Positions 1 to 6,502 are shown, counted from the stretch's first letter. The stretch: 6,502 bases of DNA from Phycisphaerae bacterium (GCA_030630315.1 DAOVNI010000099.1:1-6502), one strand, 5' to 3'. Notes: generated from the letters alone by a model not told the origin. A program made the numbers and translations.

Positions 1-333
1 CCCGCCGCTGCAGCGCATCACGACCGGTTTGGTCAGGGTAGGCGGCACCGTTGTTCGCAGAATTCCCCGCGTCAGCATTATAGCGTCGGCGTACTGCATT
101 AACGGTACAATCGTCAGGTCAATCCGCTCAAGCCCTGTGGTAGGGCCTTGAAAGTAGCCGTGGTCAATCGCAAACATTACCGTTCGCCCGGTCGCCGGAT
201 TAAATATCCGTGACAGCCGATTTTTCATCCCCCAGTCAAGAGCACCAGCTCCCTTGAGAAAAAAGCCCTCAGTTTTCATCGGAACATCTTCATAAAACTT
301 CTTTGCTTCTTTTTCGTCTCCAATATCAGGCAT
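1..333 (-). CDS. lsrF: LsrF-like class I aldolase/thiolase (DeoC/FbaB fold), N-terminal part
   Basis: The 111 visible residues, starting [13 protein letters not shown], closely match the N-terminus of E. coli LsrF (3-hydroxy-5-phosphonooxypentane-2,4-dione thiolase, about 290 aa) as I recall it. Shared blocks are [17 protein letters not shown] (residues 33-49), a [16 protein letters not shown] stretch (about 59-74), and [11 protein letters not shown] (about 88-98). LsrF transfers an acetyl group from the phosphorylated autoinducer-2 product to CoA, giving DHAP and acetyl-CoA; the fold is the DeoC/LacD TIM barrel with a Schiff-base lysine. That lysine lies past the left edge, so catalysis cannot be checked. 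The ATG at 333 has AAAGGA at 341-346 with a 7-nt spacer. An ATG at 353 is out of frame. It is the last gene seen of the kinase/PHP/dehydrogenase cluster, so its substrate may be a sugar-derived phospho-diketone rather than an AI-2 product. The family is certain; the substrate is inferred. Confidence 0.92.
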   Translation of the reverse strand, partial: MPDIGDEKEAKKFYEDVPMKTEGFFLKGAGALDWGMKNRLSRIFNPATGRTVMFAIDHGYFQGPTTGLERIDLTIVPLMQYADAIMLTRGILRTTVPPTLTKPVVMRCSGG

Positions 334-340
334 AGCTCTT

Positions 341-346
341 TCCTTT
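341..346 (-). promoter_or_regulatory. Ribosome binding site of the lsrF-like gene
   Basis: AAAGGA lies 7 nt before the ATG at 333 and fixes that start. It sits just after the stop of the small upstream ORF, so the two could be translationally coupled. Confidence 0.6.
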
Positions 347-349
347 CTT

Positions 350-496
350 TCATTTTGCCTTGTCTCTTTTCACAGCCCAGATAGTTCCGGTAACAAAGTA
401 AATCAATGTCGGCCAGATGAGTATATTCTTGAAAGTAGCGAAGTTCTGTTCGTATCGGCTGCCGTTCAAATTCGTTAAGTTTATCAAGCCGCTCAA
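350..496 (-). CDS. Putative 48-aa single-span membrane protein
   Basis: A small frame in the 204-bp gap between the dehydrogenase and the lsrF-like gene. It would start at TTG 496, with AGGATG about 10 nt upstream and an in-frame TAG 15 nt upstream, and it ends in TGA at 350. The product has a polar N-terminal part (about residues 1-24, with [14 protein letters not shown]), then one hydrophobic helix of about 18 residues ([19 protein letters not shown], 24-42), and a basic tail KRDKAK. This positive-inside layout is typical of tiny membrane subunits, such as the small accessory subunits found beside secondary transporters. The stop is 16 bp from the next ATG, as expected for an operon gene. 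I do not recognise a named family. The rare start codon and short length leave open that it is a chance frame. Confidence 0.4.
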   Translation of the reverse strand: MSGLINLTNLNGSRYEQNFATFKNILIWPTLIYFVTGTIWAVKRDKAK

Positions 497-537
497 TAAT
501 TTGTCATCCTATATTGGTTGACCTTTTTTCATTTGTT

Positions 538-2223
538 CTATGAATCCTGATATATTTCCAGAAGTTTCACTTCCGCTTCCCTCGTCCACAACCCGTTACT
601 TAGGTACTCGGCAACTTCCGGCATCTTTTCGTTGAGCTCTTCCAGCGGAACCAGCCCCAGACCGCGGCACGCCGGATAAACGATAATTTTGCCCGCTATC
701 GACCGGTTTTCAACCGCCCGAATCCCTTCGGTCGCGCCCTCAAGCCCACAAATAGCCGCAACGCTGACATTGGTATCAAGCCTGCCGCTCTCAACTTTTT
801 CAAGAACACATTTCATATCAGCTAAAGTTGAGCCGCTCGTCCCGATGAAGTAAAGTTGTTTTTCTATGTAGGCATCCAGGTCAATCTTCCCTGTAACCGT
901 CGCAGGTATGCCGGCGAAGATGTTTATAATGCCCCGCTTGGCGGCGCTGCGCACCGAAGCAGCAACCAGGTCAGGTACCGGTGCCATCAAAACCGTATAA
1001 TCAAATGGCCCCGCAACTTTCTCTCTGGCAGGATTATAGGGTTTATACTCAACATCGTTTTTCTTGGCTAAAGGTGCAGCGATTTTTGTCAGCGTGGCTA
1101 ATCTGTTGTCATCCAAATCTCCTGCAAAAACGCTGATACCTTCGATGTCCTGACAGATATTTCGTATCACGTGCATCATACCCATCGGGCCGCCCGCCCC
1201 GATAACGTTAATCTTATCACCGGGCCGAATTTCGTCGGCATCGGGAATTACTTCCATTGACTCAGCCGGGTCCCAACCTGTGGTGCCCACGTAACGAGCC
1301 CCGCCGTAGTGAACTCGGCCCACCATAGTAACAACATCCCTGCCGAATTTACCGCCGCAAAGAACGATATTGAGAAGTCCTCCTGAAGCAACCTTTCCAA
1401 ACAACGTCTCGACAGTATTCGCCTCGGAGCCAAAATAGATTACATCGTCATAGCCGGCATCGGTAAGCCCTGATATGTTTGCACCTCTTTTAACCGGCAC
1501 ATTTAATTCTACTGGCGGGGACTTTGCAACCCACGTTATTTCAGCCGGCCTGCCATAGCGGTTAAACAAATTTCGAAAAGCGTCTTCGCTCACCTCCACA
1601 TCCGCAACAACGAGCATTTGTCCGTCTGCCCTTAAACTCGTGCGTTCCCTGGAGGCATACGCATCTTCAACGCACGCCCACGGCTCCACCAGAGCTATTG
1701 CAGAGGCGGAAAGCTTCTCTGAAACCGGTATCAGCATTGACTCGCCTTCCGGTGTCGTAATGACCCTTTCATCCATCAGCACGTATTCCTGAAGAGCTCC
1801 TTCGAAGTTATAACCGAAGGCCCCATTAGAGCTGGCAGTGTGCAGCCAACGGTAATCGGTTTGAACAAGGTAACGCTCGCCTTCCTTAAAGTCCTCCACG
1901 CCGGCCCCAACCGCTTCAATTCTCACCACCGTTTCGTGACCGGGCACAGTTGGCTTCTCGCCGGGGACATAGCTGGGTATCTCTTTAAGTATTTCAGGGT
2001 CAATGCCGGAAACTATTTCGCTCTTGCGAACATGGCTGGAAAATTGCTTCAGCAATTTAAGGTCGGAAAAACAAAGCCCGACTACTTCCACTCTGCAAAG
2101 AATCTGGTGCCGGCCGGGTCTGAAAACCTCTTTGGATTTATTCAAAACAAGCTTGTCCGGCCCAACCAGCTGCACAGCATATTGAGTTTCCGGGATGTTT
2201 GCCATAAGCTTTGCTTCCCTCAT
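538..2223 (-). CDS. Zinc-dependent medium-chain (MDR) dehydrogenase with duplicated nucleotide-binding domain
   Basis: 561 aa, against about 340-400 for usual MDR alcohol/polyol dehydrogenases. The N-terminal GroES-like catalytic domain has the expected zinc ligands: C51 (VGLCFSDL), H96-E97 (VPGHETV) and E180 (LVEPWACVEDAY), like the Cys-His-Glu set of sorbitol dehydrogenases. No cysteines lie between 97 and 180, so the structural-zinc lobe is absent. About 24 extra residues sit between C51 and GHE. Two Rossmann-like units follow: a degenerate one (about 200-318) without a glycine motif, and a canonical one (about 335-465) with VIGAGGPMGMM at 340-350 and an acidic D369/D371 after strand 2. 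It likely oxidises or reduces a sugar, polyol or sugar phosphate with NAD(P); the substrate is unknown. The ATG at 2223 overlaps the PHP stop (ATGA), which favours coupling. The ATG at 2205 (MANIPETQYAV) is a fair alternative, with GAGGG 11 nt upstream, and would give 555 aa. Confidence 0.88.
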   Translation of the reverse strand: MREAKLMANIPETQYAVQLVGPDKLVLNKSKEVFRPGRHQILCRVEVVGLCFSDLKLLKQFSSHVRKSEIVSGIDPEILKEIPSYVPGEKPTVPGHETVVRIEAVGAGVEDFKEGERYLVQTDYRWLHTASSNGAFGYNFEGALQEYVLMDERVITTPEGESMLIPVSEKLSASAIALVEPWACVEDAYASRERTSLRADGQMLVVADVEVSEDAFRNLFNRYGRPAEITWVAKSPPVELNVPVKRGANISGLTDAGYDDVIYFGSEANTVETLFGKVASGGLLNIVLCGGKFGRDVVTMVGRVHYGGARYVGTTGWDPAESMEVIPDADEIRPGDKINVIGAGGPMGMMHVIRNICQDIEGISVFAGDLDDNRLATLTKIAAPLAKKNDVEYKPYNPAREKVAGPFDYTVLMAPVPDLVAASVRSAAKRGIINIFAGIPATVTGKIDLDAYIEKQLYFIGTSGSTLADMKCVLEKVESGRLDTNVSVAAICGLEGATEGIRAVENRSIAGKIIVYPACRGLGLVPLEELNEKMPEVAEYLSNGLWTREAEVKLLEIYQDS

Positions 2224-3554
2224 CGTCGGCCACCGACTTTATCCAGTATTTCTTCAGGACTGACCGCCTCGTCTAATCCGCTAAGCTCATCTTCTCGTTT
2301 TGGCCCGAGCCGGGTCCCAAGCTCCTGGAAGAATTCATTTTTTTCCACAACGCTTTCAAAATTTTTCTTGGCCCACTCGCTCGTATATCCCAGCCCACAT
2401 CTTTGTTGGAGCACCGAATGGGCATAAACGATATGCGCGCCTTTTAAGAATATAGGAGCTAACGGCGAAAGTTCCTCGCTATCGAAGTTGTCCACAAATT
2501 TTTGCCCCGGACTGTTCATTTCCGTCCCCATCACGACAGGCAGATACAGCTTTTCAGCTAATTCCATCACCTGGTAGAGATTATCTATTTTTTCACCTTT
2601 AACGCCCGACGTGTAATTGCGGTCCGGGATAACGTTGATGGCCGCTGCACCCGTGCTCATAGCCACTTCCAGAAGCTCTTCGATGGCCTTTTCACCTTCG
2701 CTGGTGCCGTCCAGCCACGTTAAAGTCGGAATTGCCCCGGCCGCCAAGGCGAACCGGTTCGTATCGGCCATCAATGGAAACGACCCCTTATCGGGCACGA
2801 TGTAGCCGACGCCGCCGCGCTTCATAGTTTTAGCTCGAATCGTATTCAGCAGTTCTCTGCCCTCAGGCAGCTCCAATGATTCTGCCGCCACGCCTAATTT
2901 TTCAGACCAGAACTCAGCAAGCGAATCTGTCTCACCGAAGATTTCTCTGGCCTTGCGCGCGTATGCAAGACAAATATGACGCTCGGTTGGATTACCTGAC
3001 GGCGTCAGAACGAGCACGTCCCGCTCATAATCTAATTCCGCCGGCTTGAGATGTTTATTTACCCGTTCCATCAAATCCCGGTTCCTCTGCTGGGCCATTT
3101 TGCGAAGACTAAGCAAAAACTCTTTTTGCTCACCTTTCAACCTGGCTCTCGGAAATCCCACCCCCATATGGTACGTGATACCCGGCTCACCGGGCGAAGT
3201 CATCACTCTCTCTGAAAATTCCGGCACGAATACCCGCGTCTCCAGACCGCCGCATCCCTTTAGGCGGAGCTTTCGCGCCGCCTCAAGGAATTCTTCCAGA
3301 GCGTCCAGAACGTCAAAATCCACCACTCCCGCAACAGCCAGCCTACGCTTCCGCGCCAGCCACGCAAATTTGCTCGGAGAATACCCGTACGAATTATAAG
3401 AAAAAAAGGTATGACAATGCAGGTTGACATCCGTGCCGGCTTCAGGCAGCTCGATTTCACCCGCCTCGACCTTCTCACACAGGGCCGCTAAGGCCTTCTT
3501 TCTTTCAGCTGAATCGAAACTATCCAGCTTGCGTTCAAGCTCTTCAATTAAAAT
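2220..3554 (-). CDS. PHP-domain metallohydrolase-like protein, probable non-ATG (ATT) start
   Basis: The frame is open from 3602 to the stop at 2220 but has no ATG, and no GTG or TTG before GTG 3326. Upstream of 3326 it encodes an obvious N-terminus: ELERKLDSFDSAERKKAL, then TDVNLHCHTFFSYNSYGYSP. LHCHT (residues 45-49) is PHP motif I (HxH). VVDFD (77-81) is at the motif II position, where TDHD is usual, and GLE (103-105) at motif III. A further His is near 129 (TYHMGVGF), and GTEMN and YAHS lie near the C-terminus. I propose ATT 3554 as the start, 7 nt after GAGG, giving about 444 aa; ATT 3548 is also possible. PHP proteins are metal-dependent phosphoesterases or related hydrolases. Similar 420-440-aa PHP proteins, as I recall, begin with a short helix and then NxHxHT. 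Its role beside a sugar kinase and dehydrogenase is unknown; a phosphatase or lactone/ester hydrolase is conceivable. The family is fairly sure, the exact start is not. Confidence 0.78.
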   Translation of the reverse strand: MLIEELERKLDSFDSAERKKALAALCEKVEAGEIELPEAGTDVNLHCHTFFSYNSYGYSPSKFAWLARKRRLAVAGVVDFDVLDALEEFLEAARKLRLKGCGGLETRVFVPEFSERVMTSPGEPGITYHMGVGFPRARLKGEQKEFLLSLRKMAQQRNRDLMERVNKHLKPAELDYERDVLVLTPSGNPTERHICLAYARKAREIFGETDSLAEFWSEKLGVAAESLELPEGRELLNTIRAKTMKRGGVGYIVPDKGSFPLMADTNRFALAAGAIPTLTWLDGTSEGEKAIEELLEVAMSTGAAAINVIPDRNYTSGVKGEKIDNLYQVMELAEKLYLPVVMGTEMNSPGQKFVDNFDSEELSPLAPIFLKGAHIVYAHSVLQQRCGLGYTSEWAKKNFESVVEKNEFFQELGTRLGPKREDELSGLDEAVSPEEILDKVGGRR

Positions 3555-3566
3555 TATTTTTCCTCT
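3552..3566 (-). promoter_or_regulatory. RBS and putative ATT initiation codon of the PHP gene
   Basis: On the minus strand AGAGGA (3566-3561) is followed by AAAATA and then ATT (3554-3552). The 7-nt spacing from GAGG to ATT is close to ideal, and no ATG, GTG or TTG lies in frame nearby. ATT starts are rare but known, for example in infC. ATA 3557 is closer than usual (4 nt) and ATT 3548 further (13 nt). Confidence 0.4.
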
Positions 3567-3578
3567 TTTCCCTTTTGT

Positions 3579-3608
3579 TGAATCTGTGTAAAGCTGTGTT
3601 CATCTGTG
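3579..3608 (-). repeat. Three degenerate 10-bp tandem repeats (CACAGATKNA type)
   Basis: Reading the minus strand, three adjacent units are seen between the kinase stop and the PHP start: CACAGATGAA (3608-3599), CACAGCTTTA (3598-3589) and CACAGATTCA (3588-3579). All begin CACAG. The array lies 13 nt after the kinase TAA, just upstream of the PHP ribosome binding site. I recall similar CACAGATT-rich intergenic strings in environmental bacterial genomes, but that cannot be tested here. The role is unknown. Confidence 0.5.
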
Positions 3609-3621
3609 GCTCTTCTTATTT

Positions 3622-5091
3622 TTACTTTTTAATTTTCTCATATTGTTCTTCCCAGAGTTCACTGTCTTGCGGCTGATATTCTTTTAGCTCATACGAATTG
3701 CGGACAATCTCCCTCGCATCGCCTAACGTTTTTATCTGGCCTGTCGCCTTGGCCTGCATCAAAATATTGCCGCTCGCCGTCGCCTCAATCGGCCCGGTGA
3801 TTACCTTTTTCCCCGTCGCATTAGCCGTGAACTGACAGAGCAGTTCATTTTGTATCCCGCCGCCGACAATATGCAGTACCTCAATCGGCTGTCCCGCAAT
3901 ATCTTCGATAGCTTCCGTCATATAGCGATACTTAAACGCCAGGCTTTCCAATATCGCCCTTATCATTTGTCCCTTGTCGTTGATTGCCTTTTGCCCTGTT
4001 TCAGTGAGATAATCATTTATTCTTGTCGGCATATCGCCCGGCGAAAGAAACCCGCTGCAATCGGGATTGATTTGACGGGCAAACGGCTCGGCTTGTCGAG
4101 CCATCTCGGCCATCTCCGCATACGACAGCTCAATGCCCTCTCTCTGCCATTGTCTTTTGCATTCCTGAGTCAGCCATAATCCCATTATGTTCTTCAAAAG
4201 CCGAATCGTATTTTCAACTCCCCCCTCGTTTGTAAACTCATATTCAAAGCTCTTTCTGTTAATAATCGCCTCAGGCACTTCGACCCCTATAAGACTCCAG
4301 GTCCCCGACGAAATATACGCCCAGTTACCCTCCCCGGCCGGCACGGCAGCAACCGCTGAGGCCGTGTCGTGCGAGCCAATCGCAATAATCGGAATAGGTC
4401 CGCAGCGAAGTTCGTTTCCAATCTTCGCGCTCAACTGCCCCACAACTGTCCCCGGCTCGACAATTCTTGGCATAATCTCAATCGGCAAAGAAAGTTTATC
4501 GAAAATCTCACTCGACCATTGGCCCGTTCTCATATCCATTAATTGTGACGTGCTTGCAAGACTGTATTCGCCGTAAATCTTACCGCACAAATGGTAGGCG
4601 AACAAATCAGCGATAAAAATCAGGGTCTTCGCCTTGGCAAGCGCAGCCGAGCTGCCTGAACGCATCGCAAGAAGTTGATAGACCGAATTTAGCTGCATAA
4701 ACTGCAGGCCCGTGTTTTCATAAATTTCGCGTTTGCCCATCAGCTCAAACGCCTTTTCCATCATCCCGTTGGTTCGGCTGTCGCGATAATGATAAGGATT
4801 TTCAACCAGCTTTCCATCGGCGTCCAGCAGCCCGAAATCAACGCCCCAGCTATCGACGCCGATACCCCAGACTTGAGTGCCCGCCGCTTTTGCCGCCTTG
4901 CTTATCCCCGTTTTAACTTCGCAAAGCAGTTTGTCGAAATCCCACCGCAGTGAGCCGGCCTCTTTAATCGGGCCGTTGCTGAAACGATGGATTTCTTCGA
5001 GAGCAAGTTTATCGTCCGAGACCGAGCCAAGCATCACTCTGCCGCTCTCGGCACCGAGGTCAACCGCAATATATTTCTTCACTTGCGCCAT
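3622..5091 (-). CDS. rhaB: L-rhamnulokinase-like FGGY sugar kinase
   Basis: 489 aa from ATG 5091, the same length as E. coli RhaB. It phosphorylates a ketose, most likely L-rhamnulose, to the 1-phosphate using ATP in the cytosol. Two-domain FGGY motifs occur in order: VDLGAESGRVM (10-20, phosphate loop of the N-domain), LRWDFDKL (48-55), IGVDSWGVDFGLLD (77-90), HYRDSRT (101-107), the QLNSVYQL block (133-140), ADLFAYHL (161-168), IGSHDTASAV (238-247, with the likely catalytic Asp242), AYISSGTWSL (258-267), NEGG (288-291), KNIMGLWLTQEC (300-311) and the IVGGG adenosine motif (408-412). The WGVD, HYRD and KNIMGLWL blocks are typical of RhaB and separate it from glycerol or xylulose kinases. ATG 5091 has AAAGGA 7 nt upstream; TTG 5097 in the same frame would be too close to that site. 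It is the first gene of the cluster. No rhaA or rhaD is in the window, so substrate identity rests on the family. Confidence 0.92.
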   Translation of the reverse strand: MAQVKKYIAVDLGAESGRVMLGSVSDDKLALEEIHRFSNGPIKEAGSLRWDFDKLLCEVKTGISKAAKAAGTQVWGIGVDSWGVDFGLLDADGKLVENPYHYRDSRTNGMMEKAFELMGKREIYENTGLQFMQLNSVYQLLAMRSGSSAALAKAKTLIFIADLFAYHLCGKIYGEYSLASTSQLMDMRTGQWSSEIFDKLSLPIEIMPRIVEPGTVVGQLSAKIGNELRCGPIPIIAIGSHDTASAVAAVPAGEGNWAYISSGTWSLIGVEVPEAIINRKSFEYEFTNEGGVENTIRLLKNIMGLWLTQECKRQWQREGIELSYAEMAEMARQAEPFARQINPDCSGFLSPGDMPTRINDYLTETGQKAINDKGQMIRAILESLAFKYRYMTEAIEDIAGQPIEVLHIVGGGIQNELLCQFTANATGKKVITGPIEATASGNILMQAKATGQIKTLGDAREIVRNSYELKEYQPQDSELWEEQYEKIKK

Positions 5092-5098
5092 CACCAAT

Positions 5099-5104
5099 TC
5101 CTTT
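5099..5104 (-). promoter_or_regulatory. Ribosome binding site of the kinase gene
   Basis: AAAGGA with a 7-nt spacer (ATTGGTG) to ATG 5091. In-frame TTG 5097 and GTG 5094 are only 1 and 4 nt from it, so this site selects the ATG. Confidence 0.6.
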
Positions 5105-5147
5105 ATTATTTGATTCGTTAATATCGAACATCGAGCAAGGAGGCAAT

Positions 5148-5176
5148 TTTATAACCCAAATCCCTTGCTATTGCAA
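5148..5176 (-). promoter_or_regulatory. Sigma70-like promoter for the kinase operon
   Basis: Minus strand: -35 TTGCAA (5176-5171, 4 of 6 to TTGACA), exactly 17 bp, then -10 TATAAA (5153-5148, 5 of 6 to TATAAT). Transcription would start near 5141, giving a leader of about 50 nt before ATG 5091. It lies between folC and the kinase, just where the new operon should begin. A short palindrome, TCGA-N3-TCGA, at 5124-5134 falls just after the predicted start and could be an operator. Lineage-specific consensus is not known here. Confidence 0.45.
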
Positions 5177-5192
5177 ACCGAAAATCGAAGTG

Positions 5193-5294
5193 CGGAGGTA
5201 TGCCCTCTGTTGCGGGCACAGATGTAATCAGAGTAATAGACAAGGGCAACAAGAAGTAGTTAGGCTTATATATGGCGCAGCATTTTTTGCCGCG
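5193..5294 (-). terminator. Two weak hairpins downstream of folC, possible terminator region
   Basis: Hairpin A pairs 5276-5282 with 5288-5294 (7-bp stem with one G-T pair, 5-nt loop of A on the minus strand), starting 16 nt after the folC stop. Hairpin B pairs 5193-5198 with 5204-5209 (6-bp stem, 5-nt loop), lying upstream of the kinase promoter. Neither is followed by a clear T-run on the minus strand, so intrinsic termination is only a suggestion. Confidence 0.2.
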
Positions 5295-5309
5295 AGGGAG
5301 GGCCGGCGC

Positions 5310-6502
5310 TTAGGCCCGCGGAATGGATTGGTCCGACTGGAAACGAATCTTGGCCTCGCCGATGAGATAAAAACTACCGGTAATACAAATCAGGTCTTCT
5401 TTGCTCACAGCGTTTTTCGCAAGCCGCAGTGCCTCGCCTAAACTGCTGGCCGTCTGGCACATCTTGTCGCACATCTCCGTGTACATATCGGCCAGGTCTT
5501 CCGGAGACATCGCCTTTGCCGAGTTGCTGCGGGTGAAAACCACCTTGTCAGCGCCGTATTGTAATTTATGTAGCATCCCTTTAACGTCCTTGTCGTTATT
5601 ACAGCCGAAGATGACAACCATGGAATCGTAAGGAATATTTTGGCCTATCGCATGTATCAAGGCGTGAATGCTTGCGGCATTATGAGCGGCGTCTATCATA
5701 ATTCGCGGGTCATCGCAAATCATCTCCATTCGGCCCGTCAATGACACGCTATGAAGTCCCTTAGTTGCTTTTTCGCTGTCTATCTCGTAGCCGCTCGCTT
5801 TGAGTTTATCCAGCATAGCCAGGGCCAGACCGCAGTTGATTGCCTGATGTTTGCCGTGAAGTGGCACTCGCAGATGTTCAAATTTACTCGTTGGTGTCGT
5901 CAGGCAGATTCTTGTATGTGGGCCGTGCTCTCGCGACGTTTCAAATCGGTGCGAAAAATTAATATCATCACTGCCGGTTACACTCAGCGGCGCTTTGACG
6001 GCAGCAGCATGCAATTTTAGAACACGCATCGCCTCGTCCTCCTGTTCGACGGTAACAATCGGAACACCGCGCTTGAAAATACCGGCCTTCTCCTTGGCAA
6101 TTTTGTCGATAGTGTGCCCAAGCTGGTGCTGATGGTCGATACTCAAACTGGTTATACCGACGACCTTGGGATGAATAACGTTGGTGCTGTCCAGTCTGCC
6201 GCCTAAACCGGTTTCAATCACCCCAATATCAACTTTCGTATCGACAAAATGCATAAACGCCAGCGCCGTCATAATCTCAAAGAAGGTGGGAGGAGTATTC
6301 TTTGATATTTTCTCAACCGGTGCGTAAATGCGGTTCAGCAGGCCAAGCATTTCTCGGTCCTTTATCATTTCGGAATTGACCGCAATCCGCTCATGCAAAT
6401 GTACCACGTGCGGCGAGGTGTATAACCCGACGTTGTAATCGTTCGCCTCGAGCATCTTCGCCAGCATCGTCGCAGTCGAGCCCTTTCCTTTTGTGCCGGC
6501 TA
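5310..6502 (-). CDS. folC: Folylpolyglutamate synthase / dihydrofolate synthase, N-terminus cut by window edge
   Basis: ATP-dependent Mur-ligase-type enzyme that adds glutamate to dihydropteroate and/or reduced folates in the cytosol. 396 residues are visible; family members have about 420-450, so roughly 45 are missing and the true start lies beyond the right edge (the ATG at 6467 is internal). Visible motifs in order: P-loop GTKGKGST at the very edge, YTSPHVVHLHERI (about 27-39), PPTFFEIMTALAF, IETGLGGRLDSTN (about 95-107), SIDHQHQLGHT (about 120-130), EKAGIF (about 137-142, with the usually carbamylated Lys), GKHQAINCGLAL (about 216-227), LTGRME, then the C-terminal domain with IDAAHNAAS (about 269-277), VIFGCNNDKD (about 296-305) and ITGSFYLIGEA. 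All FolC signatures are intact. It is housekeeping and probably not part of the sugar operon, as a promoter lies between them. Which of the two activities it has cannot be told from this sequence alone. Confidence 0.95.
   Translation of the reverse strand, partial: AGTKGKGSTATMLAKMLEANDYNVGLYTSPHVVHLHERIAVNSEMIKDREMLGLLNRIYAPVEKISKNTPPTFFEIMTALAFMHFVDTKVDIGVIETGLGGRLDSTNVIHPKVVGITSLSIDHQHQLGHTIDKIAKEKAGIFKRGVPIVTVEQEDEAMRVLKLHAAAVKAPLSVTGSDDINFSHRFETSREHGPHTRICLTTPTSKFEHLRVPLHGKHQAINCGLALAMLDKLKASGYEIDSEKATKGLHSVSLTGRMEMICDDPRIMIDAAHNAASIHALIHAIGQNIPYDSMVVIFGCNNDKDVKGMLHKLQYGADKVVFTRSNSAKAMSPEDLADMYTEMCDKMCQTASSLGEALRLAKNAVSKEDLICITGSFYLIGEAKIRFQSDQSIPRA

Noticed and set aside
1840..2427. Plus-strand frame of 195 aa
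   Set aside because: It lies antisense to the dehydrogenase and PHP genes, has no recognisable motifs and spans their junction, so it is a shadow.
3260..3478. Minus-strand frame of 72 aa near the PHP N-terminus
   Set aside because: It overlaps the PHP frame, which carries the HxH motif there, and its own product is arginine-rich without any domain.
3545..3603. ATG at 3603 opening a 19-codon minus-strand frame after the kinase stop
   Set aside because: It is out of frame with PHP, has no good ribosome binding site and a low-complexity basic product, so a leader peptide is not supported.
3622..5091. Autoinducer-2 kinase LsrK as identity of the FGGY kinase
   Set aside because: The LsrF neighbour suggested it, but the length and the HYRD, SSGTW and KNIMGLWL blocks fit rhamnulokinase better.
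5190..5219. Structured RNA or riboswitch in the folC-kinase gap
   Set aside because: Only short stems are found here, with no recognisable conserved core.

Overview
The window carries five protein-coding genes, all on the minus strand. In transcription order (right to left) they are: a folylpolyglutamate/dihydrofolate synthase (folC, 5' end outside the window), an L-rhamnulokinase-like FGGY sugar kinase, a PHP-fold metallohydrolase-like protein, an unusually long zinc-dependent medium-chain dehydrogenase, and an LsrF-type class I aldolase/thiolase (3' end outside the window). A probable 48-residue membrane protein lies in the gap before the aldolase gene. No tRNA, rRNA, CRISPR array or insertion sequence was seen.

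Layout: folC (5310 to the right edge) is separated from the rest by about 210 bp, which holds weak hairpins and a good sigma70-like promoter (TTGCAA, 17 bp, TATAAA) pointing at the kinase. The kinase (3622-5091) is followed closely by the PHP gene. The PHP coding frame extends well upstream of its first GTG codon, as far as a likely ATT start behind a Shine-Dalgarno site, and only the extended form contains the HxH metal motif. The PHP stop overlaps the dehydrogenase start in an ATGA junction. The dehydrogenase is followed by the small membrane ORF, whose stop lies 16 bp before the aldolase ATG. The spacing suggests one operon starting at the promoter near 5150 and running off the left edge.

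Function: the kinase should make a ketose 1-phosphate, with L-rhamnulose as the best guess. The dehydrogenase could oxidise a sugar or sugar phosphate, and the LsrF-like enzyme could cleave the product to DHAP plus an acyl fragment. This resembles the Lsr autoinducer-2 pathway (FGGY kinase, then LsrF), but with a rhamnulokinase-like kinase, a dehydrogenase and a PHP protein added. No rhamnose isomerase or rhamnulose-1-phosphate aldolase is in the window. The pathway assignment is inference.

Organism: the moderate GC content, the style of the FolC and PHP proteins, and the degenerate CACAGAT-type intergenic repeat suggest an environmental bacterium of the Planctomycetes type, possibly Phycisphaerae. 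This is an impression from memory and is not proven by the sequence.
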